Shown here one piece after another: positions 35,701 through 46,699 of a stretch of 64,000 bases of DNA; the stretch's first letter is position 1, and every line of letters starts with the position of its first letter. The notes beneath the pieces were generated by a model. That model made no database searches and was not told where the DNA came from. It was given only the letters and a program-made list of their open reading frames with translations. The translations under genes were made by a program, and so were the position numbers. Origin of the DNA: Monosiga brevicollis MX1 (lineage: Eukaryota; Opisthokonta; Choanoflagellata; Craspedida; Salpingoecidae); contig NW_001865057.1 of NCBI RefSeq assembly GCF_000002865.3, positions 375,071 through 439,070 of the forward strand, in the 5' to 3' direction.

Positions 35701-36189
35701 ACTGATCTCAACCGATTGGACGTGCTCAAGCGCAAGGTGGATCGCCTGGAAGAGCGCTTGCACAAGAAGCAAATTGCCAAGGTGTGTGGTCCCGTGCCGT
35801 GAGGCATGTCTGGTTTTTGGCCGGCCTACATTCATCAGCACGCGCTCATGCACCATGCGCCTTTGGCTTGCCTGCTGTTATAATGGCCACAACGATGTCG
35901 GACATGCAGGTGGATAAGGAGGAGAACAAATGCATCGCTTTGAGTACCTCCAAGCTCAACTATCTGGACCCTCGCATTTCTGTCGCTTGGTGCAAAACGC
36001 ACGACGTGCCTGTTGACAAGGTGCGCCGTCAAATGGCTGTCGCTGCTCTTGACAGCTCTCACCGCTGGCTGAGTTTCCTCTGCTCACCACGGCGCTTGCT
36101 GACCGCGTACGACGTAGGTTTACAACAAGACACAACGTCGTAAATTTCGTTGGGCCATGGACATGGCCGAGGCTGATTTTGTCTTCTGA
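32763..36189 (+). CDS. TOP1: DNA topoisomerase I (type IB), start exon not resolved
   Basis: Nuclear enzyme that relaxes DNA by transient single-strand cleavage. The first recognised exon (32763) encodes a charged N-terminus ([23 protein letters not shown]), followed by Lys-rich exons with basic nuclear-signal clusters. The core follows TOP1 order: [52 protein letters not shown] (across a splice), [92 protein letters not shown] linker coiled coil ([20 protein letters not shown]) precedes the C-terminal domain with catalytic tyrosine in [11 protein letters not shown] near 35950, and the end [15 protein letters not shown] with stop at 36189. About ten exons. All key motifs are intact. Confidence 0.96.
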
Positions 36190-36743
36190 GTCATCTCTAT
36201 TCCGAACGCAACCTCTGGCCGCGCATGAGAAATGAGGCATATGTGCGGGGTCTGGGGAACACATATGCTCTGGTGTCATGTACCCTGGACAGAGTTACTC
36301 ATTCTGATCCCCAGTTTTTTTTTATTTGTTTTTTTTTTTGGACTCTTTTTGTTCATGAATCCTTGTCCATGCGTGTTTGAATTGTTCGCCTTGTGTTTCT
36401 CCGGCTCAGCGAGCCAGCACCAGCAATCATCAAAGATGATGCTTGGTGTACGAGAACCTGTGGGACGACCGATTTTCGAGTTTCCTTCCCTCTTCTTGTC
36501 CTTGTCTTTGTTGATCGTCTCTCACCTACTCTTAAAAAGAAAAAAAATCAATCAAACCATACAACTCAAACTCAACCATGTTAGTCGAGGCTTGAGGCGA
36601 GACGAACCAGACCTGCCGTCACCCTTCCCTATTCCAGCTTCAAAAAAAAAAATCCCAGCAAAACGTCAGACAAATCGTCTGACATTGACCGCGTGTGTTT
36701 CTCTCTCTCATTTTTTTTTTTTTTTGGACTCGAGAAAATCATC
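36190..36743. other. Intergenic region TOP1/CCDC86
   Basis: Same-strand spacer with several T-rich tracts (36315-36340, 36710-36725) and an A-rich tract. No coding sequence supported. The T tract directly before the ATG at 36744 sits in the presumed 5' leader. Confidence 0.5.
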
Positions 36744-38049
36744 ATGGCGCGTGTGAGTGTGGCAACCATAGCGGGGGCGGGGGAGCGCGGGAGGTGTTGG
36801 CGCGTGGTGTTGGCTGGTGTAAAACTAGCAGTGTGGTGGATGTTATTGGCTCATGAGTGGCTGGTTTTGGATCAACAGGCCAAGCGAAGCAAGGCCACGG
36901 CTCAGTCGCCAGCCAAGAGTCCCAAGAAGGTCGAGGAGCAGGCCGAGGAGCAGGTCGTGGAGAAGCCGCTGGTTGAAGACAAGACGCAAGCCGAGGAGGA
37001 GCCACAGGTCGAGGTATGCTGTTAAGGATCTTGTTCCTCTTTTTATTGAAGTGGCATGCGTGCATGTGTTTGATTCTGGCTTGTCTTCAAAGCTGCGGGG
37101 TCTGAGCAGACCCTCACTCACAGAAACTGCTTTGCCAGAGCGTGGAGACAACTGAGGGTGCTCCAGTAGTCAAGCGACACAAAATCATGGTGCTGGACGC
37201 CCTCACCAATGAGCAAGCGCAAGGTCGAGGCCGACCCAAGTCTGGCCGGATCTGGAAGGCTGTCAAATCCGAGTCAGTTCTTTGAGCCATGCCGCCCGAC
37301 GCACTCTTTGGAAGACCACCAGGGTCGGGCTGTAGGAGTGGGGATGGGAGAGAGGGGCGGATAGAGCTGAATAGAGGGATCTTGGCTCTGTGTCTGGCTG
37401 TTAACTATCATCACAGCGCAGAGGCCGAGGGCGGGCTGGTGGCTGTACTCGAGTTCCGAGCTGCGCTCGATCGCCTTCTACCAGTCATCTAATTCAAGGT
37501 GGCCCTTTTGCTCCACAGACGGTTCTCAGCCAACCACAAGTCCATATCAGGGACGGCGTGGGCCAAGAAAGCAGCTGAGCGCCAAAAGCAAAAGCTTCTC
37601 GATGCGCAAGAGAAAGAGATGAAGGAGGAGACCAAGCGCCAGCAACAGGTGTGCGATTCTATTTATGTTTGGTGGCACCGCTTGATGTGCCGGCACGGTT
37701 TTTGTTTTCGTTTTTTTCCTCTTCCAATTCTTTGGTGGTCTGAAAGCTGGTGCGTCAATAACAAAGTGCTCAATGGATTGCCATGTGATTATGCTGCATA
37801 GGAGCGAGGCGCGCGCTTGAAGGCAAAACGCGAGCAAAAGGAAGCCAATCGCTTGAAGAACATGCGATTGCAACAGGGCGGCCAGGGTGTACGTCCTGGC
37901 TTGGCAGAGCTGGCGCTTGCTCCACATTGGCCTTTTGTACATTGGAGCGACCTCATGTGTGTGCTTGGTGTGATTTGCAGCCGGTTTCAGCAGCAAAGCT
38001 GCGACGCATGAGCAAGAAGCAACATCGTGCGGCTCAAAAGAAGCAATGA
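36744..38049 (+). CDS. CCDC86: CCDC86/Cgr1 family rRNA-processing protein
   Basis: Start at 36744: the first exon is only MAR (9 bases, donor GTGAGT). Exon 2 resumes AKRSKATAQSPAKSPKK, then a Glu/Val-rich acidic segment. The hallmark of the family follows: GRPKSGRIWK near 37225, then RFSANHKSISGTAWAKKAAERQ (human CCDC86 has PKSGRVWK and KPLRTSWQRKMKERQ), then a long basic coiled coil (EKEMKEETKRQQQ; RLKAKREQKEANRLKNMR). The last exon ends KLRRMSKKQHRAAQKK with stop at 38047-38049, matching AKLKRAKKKQLRSIEKR in animals. The family acts in the nucleolus in pre-60S ribosome maturation (yeast Cgr1). Six exons. Confidence 0.88.
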
Positions 38050-38676
38050 ACACATTCGGCACCAGCAAGATAAACCGGGCGGATTTGATGAAAGGGAATA
38101 TGTGCCCCTGGCGTTAGGGCTGACAATTTGTGTGCTTTTTACCTTTGCTCGGTTTGTTTTTTCGGTTTGTTTTCTGTGGCCCGCCAAACTGTTTTTTTTT
38201 TGGTCGTGATTGTACACAAGCCATGCTTGCATCCAGATGCCAGCGCATCTGATCTTTGTTTCGTTTTTATCGCCTGACAAAATTCGAGAAACTGGTTGAC
38301 ACCGGTATTCCTTAGCGCCTCCGTTTTTCGGCCCCGCGTGCTCGCCCGTGATATTTTGTGTGATTTTCACCACAGCCCCACCTGGCTGTGTGTGCGGGTG
38401 TGTGTTGAGTGTAGAATTTGTGAATGAGTGTGATAGTGATCTGGCCGAGAACACAATGGCAGCAAAACTTATTTTTCCAGCACTCAGCAGTCGAGTCACA
38501 TGAGTGGAGAGGGAAATGGAAATGACCAGACATGGGTTGCCAACTTGAGGTGCTTGCAATGGTAAGGACGAATGGTTGTGGCAAATGTTTCTGACTCTTT
38601 GCTTCGATTGAAGACGGTGGATATAACGAGGGTAGCTCAGCTACCAAGCCACGTGAGTGTGAGTGGGTGCAAGTGA
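38050..38676. other. Tail-to-tail intergenic region
   Basis: Spacer between convergent CCDC86 (+) and the PhyH gene (-). No coding sequence supported; open frames here are antisense or low-complexity. Confidence 0.5.
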
Positions 38677-40584
38677 TTAGAACACGTCCAGTAGCGATTG
38701 TGTGCCGTAATTGCGAGCCTCTGCATAAGACGGCACATGATACAGAAATTGCAGGAGGGCACGCTGGGTATTTTTGCTCGTATTGGGCATACCTATAGCG
38801 CCACTTTGTCAGTAATACGACAGAAAGATACCACAAAGTCTCGAGATTGGGCAAAGATGGTGAGAGGGAGGGGATGGGGAAGGATCTTTCTAACACCCAC
38901 CTCGGTGAATGGTGCGATAGTCATACATGACGGCGTGGCCGAGCGAGACCAGACCGTCGAGGGTGCTTTCTGTGAGGGTACAGGCGTGTCCAAAACCTGA
39001 TGGGTAGGCGTGAGTGACAAACGCTCGTCCATGACGGTAAGGTGGATGAAGGTGAGGATGACGGTGTGTGTGTTCATTTGTGGTCATACCGAGGAGGGAA
39101 TCATATTTGTGGGAGCCCGGCCAGAATTGAGTGAATCCGACTGTCCGGTCGAGGTCCATGAGGGGCAAAAAGACGCAGAGGGCATAGGGTGCCGAGGCGC
39201 CACTGTCAACAGAACAAGTGCGGATGGGAAAAACCCCCCCGGGCAACCATTCCATGAGTGATCTAAACAACAACAGATGGGAAAGAATCAGGTGGGGTAG
39301 GCAGGCGTTGAAAACTCTCACCGGCCATTCCAGTCGGCGGTATGGCTGATATGAGGCCCGTCAGCATGCCAGGTCTGCTCCTCAGCTCCCGGGCGAGAGT
39401 AGACGACGCTCACTTGGCACTTGAAGTCGACACCTGAGACGCAATCGTAATTCCAGTTAATCGGGCGCTTTTGACATGGTGTAGGCGTATTGCGGTGGGT
39501 CTGTACCAACCGAGAAGGTGTTTGATGATGGGCACCCAAGGAGCTGTGGCAGCGAGATGGGCAATGAAGAGATCGTCGGCATCAAAGAGGAGGTCAAAGC
39601 GTTGTCGGGAGCGCGACGACATTTCGCGGCGACGGAAGGCTTCCTCGCCCACGTCAATGCCTTGCTTGCGTAGGAGGGCATCGGCCCAATCGATGCGCGC
39701 GATGGCACGAGTGTTGAGCTCTTGCAGGGGCAAAAGGGCAAGATCACCAGCGCTATCATGCATGTTTCGGCAGTCCAGAATCAGCAGACCCTGGTCCTCG
39801 AGCAGAGCTTGTGCGGCATCAAGAGCATCCGGGCTGTCGTCGGGCTCAAGAGTCAGGTCACGAAGGTTGTCGGTGGGATGCGAGGCGAGAGGGCAGGGCG
39901 AGGGCATGGTGAAGAGGAGCTCGATGCCGCGCAGCGGCGCGACCGGATCCTCGTTAGGCTCGCGAAGGTGGCGTGGCAAGCCGAGGTAATCAGCCACCGC
40001 GGTGGTGAGCTCAGCGATGGGACCGGACATGTCTGTGTGCGTATCAGCAACGTTGAGCTCGGCGGTAACGTAACCAGCCCGCGCGACGGTAGGGTCGGCA
40101 ATGTCTGTCTGCACAGGTTGGTCTTGAGGGAGATCTTCTTGGGGGGCATGCGTGTTCTTGTCTTGATGATCCTCGCTATCGGGTTGACACAAACGTTGGT
40201 GAGATAGCTGTCTGCCAAGGTCAGAGAGCCCTGGTTGCAGTTGGGTCAGACAACGTCAAACGGAGCGAAGAAGTCGAGAAGCGGCATCGTACTCCTTTGT
40301 TGTTGTGTGCAAACGGAAAGAGGGTCGAGCCGAGACAAAATGCAGGGGATGTGGCCAGCTGTTTCGGCTGCGCAAGTGAGCGAAAGCCTGAGGGACAAAA
40401 GGTCAGGTGAGCGCGACCGTCTGGGAATGATGGATGGATCGAGCGTGTCAGCTCGCAATCCATCGATTTGCAAGGGGGGAGGACGGGAAGACTGAGTCAC
40501 CGGGCATACCTCCTCGATGGAGGCAAACGGCGTTGCCTGCAGAGCAATGCCCCAGCACAGGGTGAACCGAGCCTCCAAATCCAT
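38677..40584 (-). CDS. Phytanoyl-CoA dioxygenase (PhyH) family protein
   Basis: Minus-strand gene starting MDLEARFTLCWGIALQ at 40584. Exons follow near 40385-40255 and 40225-39510, the latter carrying an acidic, family-unspecific N-terminal domain with QGLLILDCRNMHD and RQRFDLLFDADDLF. The oxygenase core includes TWHADGPH near 39365 (the iron-binding HxD), VFLPLMDLDRTVGFTQFWPGSH near 39150, and YRTIHRG near 38910 (distal iron-binding histidine). The last exon, joined in frame at 38812, reads MPNTSKNTQRALLQFLYHVP and holds the arginine that would bind 2-oxoglutarate. The stop is at 38677. PhyH enzymes hydroxylate small molecules with Fe(II) and 2-oxoglutarate; the substrate is unknown. It is divergent from another 2-oxoglutarate oxygenase gene. 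Confidence 0.85.
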
Positions 40585-40871
40585 TCCGAGCTTTTTTATT
40601 ATTTTATTGATTGACGTCGAGTGAAAATCGTGCGAGTGCTCAAGAAATTGGCGTGTTCAAGAGGCGCACAGGGGGAGAGGGAGGGAGGAAGGATGGCAGA
40701 GGAAGAAGGGAGGGGGGGGGGGGGAGGGGGGTGAAAACACCAGGGGGGAAGAGAGGGCAAGAGAGACGAGAAAAGGGGCTCAACGTGTGTTGTGAGAGAG
40801 AGAAGAGAGAGGGAGAGGGAGAGAGGGAGGTGGTGAAGGGTGTTGCTGCAAAGCCGCTGCCAAAGGGGCGA

Positions 40872-40938
<67 letters not shown>

Positions 40939-41249
40939 AGGACAGAGGGACGGGCCGACACACTGACGGACAGAACCGGAATCCAACACATGAAATTTCA
41001 TCGTTGTGTCCTATTATTCAGGTGTTAGGGGACAAAGTTGGCTATAAATAGCGGATCTTGCACTCAAAACCGTATTCGCTTGCTCGACTTGCAGCAATGT
41101 TCTTTCCACTCCCCCCACAACCCGAAAGGATTTGTCATACTTTCTCATAATCTATCTGACAACGGCTCAACTGTGATGTCAGCATTATATGTCAGATGAG
41201 TGACGCGAGTCACATTTGGTAGTCGTGTTCCCCTGATTGACTGATCGCC
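40585..41249. other. Divergent intergenic region between two oxygenase genes
   Basis: Head-to-head spacer of 665 bases containing G-rich (40640-40850) and (CA)n tracts, then a more AT-balanced stretch with TATAAATA at 41043-41050, about 200 bases before the + strand start. No coding sequence supported. Confidence 0.6.
40873..40935. repeat. (CA)n microsatellite
   Basis: Perfect CA tract of 63 bases in the shared upstream region of the two oxygenase genes. Confidence 0.98.
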
Positions 41250-42335
41250 ATGGCGGTGCCGGTCGTTGATCTGGCGGCGGTGACGGGGCCAGCGGCACGT
41301 GACCTGCCGCTGGCTGAATTGGATTCGGAGGCAGTGCGTGAGGTGGCCGAGGCGCTGGGACGGGCTTGTCGACATGTAGGATTCTTTTATGTGCGCAATC
41401 ATGGCGTGTCCGAGGCCTTGCTCTCAGAGTTGCAGGCCATGAGTCGCGACTTTTTTGCTCAACCCCTCGCGGACAAGATGCGGCTGGATATGCGTCAGGG
41501 TGGACGTGCATGGCGGGGTTACTTCCCGGTGGGTGACGAACTGACTTCAGGCAAGCCAGACATCAAGGAGGGTCTGTACTTTGGGGCGGAGCTGTCAGAG
41601 ACCCATCCGGCCGTGGTAGCTGGTCGCCCCATTCATGGTCGCAACCAGTTTGCTGATGAGCGCATGCGCCGCGTTGTGCTGGAATATCTGGAGGCCATGC
41701 TGGCCCTAGGTCAGCGCATCATGGCGCTGCTGGCGTTGAGTCTGGGCCTCGAGGCCGATTTCTTTCAGCGATCCTACACGCGCGAACCCACCCCGCTCTT
41801 CCGCATCTTCAACTACCCACGGCCGGAGAGCTTCAACTACGATGGCGATCGCGAAGCCCTTTGGGGAGTTGGCGAGCACACCGATTACGGCCTGCTGACC
41901 ATTCTGCTGCAGGATGAGTGCGGAGGGCTGCAGGTCAAGACTCGCACCGGCTGGCAGGCGGCCCCGCCCCTGCCCGGTACCTTTGTGTGTAACATAGGCG
42001 ACATGCTCGAACGTATCACGGGCGGCTACTTTTGCTCGACCCCGCATCGCGTTCGCAACGCCGCTGGCCGAGATCGCCTCTCCTTCCCCTTTTTCTTCGA
42101 CCCCAGCTGGGAAGCCGAGATTCGACCCTTGCCCAATGTGCGCCTGCTTGCCGAAGAGGCTGCTCGAACACAGGAATCGGACGAGCCAGATGCTAGGGCC
42201 CAACGATGGGATCAGGCAAACGTCGTCCAAGACGAAATTGGCGCCTATGGTGATTATCTCACACGCAAGGTATCAAAGTGCTTCCCCGACCTCTTCGCCT
42301 CTGTGCAGTCCCGCCCCGTGGCCACAACCCCCTGA
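41250..42335 (+). CDS. 2-oxoglutarate/Fe(II) oxygenase, isopenicillin N synthase-like, intronless
   Basis: Single open frame of 361 codons with no intron, unlike nearly all neighbours. The N-terminal DIOX_N domain shows VPVVDLAAV, HVGFFYVRNHGVS and SRDFFAQPLADKMRL. The middle has GYFPVGDE and KPDIKEGLYFG. The catalytic domain carries FRIFNYP, the iron-binding HxD in GEHTDYGLLTILLQDE, VCNIGDMLERITGG, the distal histidine in TPHRV, and the 2-oxoglutarate-binding RxS in RDRLSFPFFFDPSW. All metal and co-substrate residues are present, so the enzyme should be active. The substrate is unknown. Family members occur in bacteria, algae, fungi and plants. The absence of introns is consistent with fairly recent lateral gain or retroposition. 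Confidence 0.93.
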   Translation: MAVPVVDLAAVTGPAARDLPLAELDSEAVREVAEALGRACRHVGFFYVRNHGVSEALLSELQAMSRDFFAQPLADKMRLDMRQGGRAWRGYFPVGDELTSGKPDIKEGLYFGAELSETHPAVVAGRPIHGRNQFADERMRRVVLEYLEAMLALGQRIMALLALSLGLEADFFQRSYTREPTPLFRIFNYPRPESFNYDGDREALWGVGEHTDYGLLTILLQDECGGLQVKTRTGWQAAPPLPGTFVCNIGDMLERITGGYFCSTPHRVRNAAGRDRLSFPFFFDPSWEAEIRPLPNVRLLAEEAARTQESDEPDARAQRWDQANVVQDEIGAYGDYLTRKVSKCFPDLFASVQSRPVATTP

Positions 42336-42951
42336 AGTCCCATCGATGTTTTTGTTACTGTTCTTCGTATCTTGTTCTCGTGGTCTCGAAAGCTAATTGA
42401 CTCAAACGACTGGCCGTTTTCCCCGCGCACTTCATGGGACTAAAGTCGTAGAGTCATACGGGTAAGCGAAATGAAAAAAGTGATCTGCATGCCCAAGAAC
42501 GCCTCGCCGTAGGTGTGGGGGGAAGATCCATGGAGCCGGTGGTTGTGACTCTCCAGAAAGTGCTTTTGAAGCCAGCAGAACAGCTCGAGCGAAACAACCA
42601 GAGAAAAGGAAGAGCCAGTCAAGGAAAGAGAAGGCAGAGCCAAGGAAAGAGAAGGCAGAGCCAAGGAACTCGTGCAGAGGAACCAGGGCAAGCCCATGAC
42701 CAACACCCAAAGCAGCCACGCAGCATTGCCTCCAAATGAAGGTGTCAGCCATTTTTTGTTGTTGTTGCAAACCCCTTTCGCGTTTTCACTGGTGTGTGTG
42801 CTACATGTATTTCTTTTGTGTGTATGCGTGTGTGTGTGTGTGTGTGTACACACGCTGTGGTGGTACCAGAGGCGAGAGGCGAGTTAAACTGGCTGGAGAG
42901 CTTGGCTGGAGGTGGTGGGTCAGTGGATGAGAGAAGGCGGCTGCTAATGAC
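42336..42951. other. Intergenic region oxygenase/DNAJC30
   Basis: Same-strand spacer with a purine-rich direct repeat of CAAGGAAAGAGAAGGCAGAGC-type units near 42618-42665 (about two and a half copies) and a TG tract at 42828-42848. No gene supported. Confidence 0.5.
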
Positions 42952-43940
42952 ATGGCTATGCTGGCCTCGGGCCGCCCGTGGTTGAAGACGGGGCCGGTGG
43001 TGGTGGTTGCATCGCGCCGATGGCTCCATGCGAGCCGCAATGGGCTGGCACTCGTCAACTACTACACCATCCTAGGCATCCGGCCCGAGGCTTCACAGGT
43101 GAGCTTCCGCTGCCCCCGCCTTGCCCTGCCGGTAGTATTCCAGCTTGATAACGACTGTTGCTGCGTTGGATACGGTCTTGCTCTCTTCATAGCGTGAGAT
43201 TAAAGCTGCCTACTACAAGCAGTCCAAGATGCACCATCCCGACGTTGCAGGCGAAAGCCCAGAGACCGCTGGCCGCTTCGCTCTCATCAGCGAAGCCTAC
43301 TCCGTCCTCTCCCATGTAAGCTTTGGCGATATTGGTCTGCTGTGGTCTCTGGCTCCATCGGCGCCGGCCAACTCATCCCTTTTCATCTGGTTGCAACGCT
43401 CGCGCGCTGCAATGTACGTGACATCGAACAGCCCGTGAGCCGCCGAGCCTACGACCGAACCGGCCGTGCCCCTTTGGCTGCCCATGACTCGCCTGGCGCT
43501 TCGGGAACGGGAGGGCACATGCGCAATGAGCGGCAACGGGGTCCGCTTGACTATCAAACCCAGTACAACTTTCAAGAGTTTTATCGCCACCACTATGGTT
43601 CGCTCGACTGCAGAAAGAGCACTGGCTTTCATAGCCTTTCTATCTCACTCATTTCTTGCACTTGTTCTCAATTCCTGTGTGTGGCGCGTGGCGCACAGGT
43701 GAGGCTATCCGCCGCCGCCGCGTGCAGCAACAGCGGAGGCGGGAGTACTCAGAGCTGCTCAAGGAGGTATGCTGCCGGCATGCATTCGATGGATGGTCAT
43801 GAACGCTCATTGCTCATCTGTCACCTTGCGCCCTGACTTGACGCTGGAACGGTATGGATTAGGATCAAACAAGCGCCACCACCACAGCAGTCATCCTTAC
43901 TCTAGCCTTTGGCGCTTTTCTCATGTCACGCGGACTCTAA
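42952..43940 (+). CDS. DNAJC30: Mitochondrial J-domain protein DNAJC30
   Basis: Start at 42952 (MAMLASGRPWLKTG); the Arg-containing, acid-free N-terminus (VVVASRRWLHASRNG) fits a mitochondrial presequence. The J domain runs NYYTILGIRPEASQ, spliced to REIKAAYYKQSKMHHPDVAG with the HPD motif intact at about 43236, then RFALISEAYSVLSH and SRRAYDRTGR. The DNAJC30-specific part follows: YNFQEFYRHHYG near 43565 (human FNFDAFYQAHYG), a basic helix EAIRRRRVQQQRRREYSELLKE at about 43702, and a last exon DQTSATTTAVILTLAFGAFL forming the C-terminal membrane segment before the stop at 43940. In animals the protein sits in the inner membrane and supports complex I subunit exchange. Human protein length is similar (about 226). 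Confidence 0.9.
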
Positions 43941-44122
43941 CGAGAAGGGCCCCTCCCCCCCCTCGTGCACTGGCCTCGGTGCTAGCGTGGTGTTGCCGCA
44001 ATAAGGCACCCTGTTTCGATCGATCGATTCTTGTCAATTAATGCCAGCGCATCATCTTGTGCCCCGTGCAGCGAGATTTAGTCGCGCATTCAAAAGTATG
44101 CAAGACAGTCGGCAGTGCATAT

Positions 44123-45624
44123 TTAAAAGGAATAGAGTGTGGTCACAGTCGGATCGGTGGGTGCCGGAACCGAGTCTTCGTCACCGTGGTCGACTGACGC
44201 GGGGGCCATGACGGGGGCTGGGCCGGACGACACGGGAGCCGGAGCCGGGGCCGGGGCGGCCGCAACCTTCCGCTTTGTTTCGAGGGTCTCGAGAAGGTTG
44301 TGAAGCTTTGCCAAGCCGCTGCCAGATCCAGCATTGCTTAGGCTTGATGGACCAGGCGCGCCCACCTCGGGGTCGGGGTTGTCATCACTAAAGGCACCGC
44401 TGAGCCGCTGAGCTTGGTCGGCGGGCCGTGTGCTGTTGGCATGAACCAGCTCAACAATCTCGCGGGTGAAGATGTCTGGATAGTAAACAACCAAGTACTC
44501 GAGGACAAGACCCGTTTTCTGAATGGGTAGCTGGGGAAAGAGGGTGGGGCCGACGGCCGTGGTCAGATTGGCAGCCGTCATCAGGTTGCCCGGCGTGGCA
44601 ATGATGCGCCGCAGCAGGAGAACCAGGGCTTGAAGCATGCCAAATCGAAAAGGCGAGAGGACAGCGACCGTCCTGCGTTGCAGGCAAGGGCGTGGCGTGT
44701 TGCAAGATGAGGCCGAAGGGGCGGAAGAAATGGAAAAGTGGCTCATCACCACTCAAGCCTCGGGCGGGGTGCTTATCAACGGCGGTGCGTTCTTGTGGCA
44801 CGGCAGAACCTACTTGCGGCAGCGACGCAAGCTCTGGCTTGGTCCGGTGCTTTGATCGACGGCCTTGAGGAGACGCCGCTGTGTTGTGCCATCGACGGGC
44901 AGCTTGAGCTCCTCTGCAGCAACAAGGAGAAACGGGCGGCGGCGACCCGCACGCGTGCATGTGGGTGAGGCCCATCTCGTGGTCCTTATGCAGCATTTCG
45001 AGGATCCAAACGTACTAAGCAAAAGCTTGAGAAGGCCACAGACAATGGCGGGCTCCAGAATCTCGTCCAAGCGTAGAGGTTCACCTGTTGAGCCGCCAGC
45101 ACTCATCAGGTTTGGGCGCGCGCCCCACATGGATCGTGCGTCTCATACACGGTTGGCGGAGCCGGTGCAGACCTACCTTGTTCAAAGAGCTCATAGAGGC
45201 GGCGCACATGTCGCTGGTCACCCGGGATACGGAAGAGGCCTTCCTCGCGCAAGGCGCGTGGTGTGCTGAGATAAGCGAGGCAATCGCGGATGGCACTGGG
45301 TGTGTGTGTGTCGAGCTGTGCCTCGACCAAGCCCTGGTTGTCGACATCTGTGATGACCCGCGAGCGCAAGACGATGGTGTGGGTGGGTGCCGTGGAATCT
45401 GTGGTGTCAGCAGTGCTGGCGGTGCTTGAAGTGTCTGTCGAGTCTGCGTTATCAATGCTTGCATTGTGGATCTTGCGCTGCACAAATGGCCAAATCGAGC
45501 ACAGGGACGCAGCAAGAGACAATGAGTAGGCAACCCCCAAGCTGATCAAGGCGCCGCGTTAAAAATAAGATAGACTCACGCGACGGGGCGGTGCCACCGG
45601 GGCTGGGCCGGCCGGCTCGGCCAT
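44123..45624 (-). CDS. RhoGAP domain protein
   Basis: GTPase-activating protein for Rho-family GTPases. Start MAEPAGPAPVAPPRR at 45624, then a Thr/Asp-rich spacer (TDTSSTASTADTTDS). The RhoGAP domain begins near 45300 with TPSAIRDCLAYL and GLFRIPGDQRHVRRLYELF, where R in GLFRIPG is the catalytic arginine finger. It continues with LDEILEPAIVCGLLKLLL near 45060, AAEELKLPVDGTTQRRLL near 44900, and MLQALVLLLRRIIATPGNLMTAANLTTAVGPTLF near 44640-44540. An Ala/Pro-rich tail (AAAPAPAPAPVSSGPAP) follows, ending at 44123. No other domain is seen, so the specific GTPase cannot be named. It is convergent with DNAJC30, only about 180 bases apart, and divergent from the cyclophilin gene. Confidence 0.88.
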
Positions 45625-46699
45625 GATGGCACGGACGAATACCGACCCAAGACTCAACTTGCCCCGGACCACAACAAACGACGCTCAACGGCCAATCCAA
45701 TCGAACAGCACCCTCGAGGGCGGTAAGCAAGGGCTGTTGGCTCCCTGTTGAAACCTAGAACAACGATCAAAACTAATGGAGCGCGACGCACAAGCAGCAG
45801 CAGCTGGAGGCGGCGGCGATGGAGGCGGTGCGGTCGCTCTCTCCATAATCGTGCCGCTCGTTCCAAAGTATTATAGTATTTTACTTTATGCAAAGGCGAA
45901 CGATACGCCCTTTCATCTCACTGACATGTGAACAAAAAAGTATTTCCTCCAGCTGTATCAGAAAGTTATTTACTTACCACCCCATTATGTCGTGTTTCAC
46001 CCTTCTACGTGCCAACCTAACGTAGAATAAAAGTATTTATCCAATGTCAGACTATATTTTGTGGCATGCAAACGAGCATTCGTGCGGACACTGAATCGAT
46101 CGCGCAGAGAGTCGTTGCCGTGCCCTCGGCGCCGTGGTGCCCTGCTCCTTCTGCCGCTTCGTTTGCCTTCCTGCACGAGCGGGGCAGGGATCTGAACGAA
46201 AGCGAAGTTTCTCGACCCTGTCTGGTGTGTGGTGTGGAGGGTCTTTTTCTGCCTTTGGTTCCCTCTTCTTGTTTTTCGTTGCATCAGAGTGAGAGAGTGC
46301 CGACGAGGACGTGCAGGTCTGTCTGTCTGTCAGTCTGTCAGGTTTACGAGCGAGTCGCGTTGCGCCGCCTTGCGTTGCTTGGCAAACGATTCGAGCCACA
46401 GTGCGGTCTTGCTTCCGAATCTACCAGCCCGTATCGACCTGCCTCGCTTCTTTCTGGCTCACTCTCGAGCCCTCATCAAAGCTGCGCGGTGAATAAATAT
46501 TTTTCTCCTTCCAGCACCCGCTGCCATCTGTCGCTCCATCACTTCACACCGGTAGGTATGCACAGGCCGAACACTGAAGAAGACTCTCTCTTGGCGTGTG
46601 AGGTTGATTGAGCTTGTGCATTCTGCGTGCTCTCTTCGTGCTCTTTTGTGCTGACCACAACTGCGTCTGGGGTCGCGCTGCCTCTTCTGACTAGGAACC
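45625..46699. other. Divergent intergenic region RhoGAP/cyclophilin
   Basis: Head-to-head spacer of about 1.1 kb with an AT-rich island at 45865-46050 (see repeat). An alternative 5' exon of the RhoGAP gene (MERATAPPPSPPPP, near 45850-45780) is possible. Nothing else is supported. Confidence 0.5.
45865..46050 (-). repeat. AT-rich island, possible dispersed element (copy B)
   Basis: AT-rich block with three AAGTATT words. Read on the minus strand it shares collinear words with 9541-9760, as described for copy A. It also lies in a divergent promoter region. By-eye comparison only. Confidence 0.3.

Noticed and set aside
38312-38896. 194-codon minus-strand frame as a separate gene
   Set aside because: It overlaps the last PhyH exon in a different frame; the in-frame splice to MPNTSKNTQRALLQF explains the region better.
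43980-44100. Possible tRNA-like short segment in the DNAJC30/RhoGAP gap
   Set aside because: No convincing acceptor stem or T-arm could be paired by eye.
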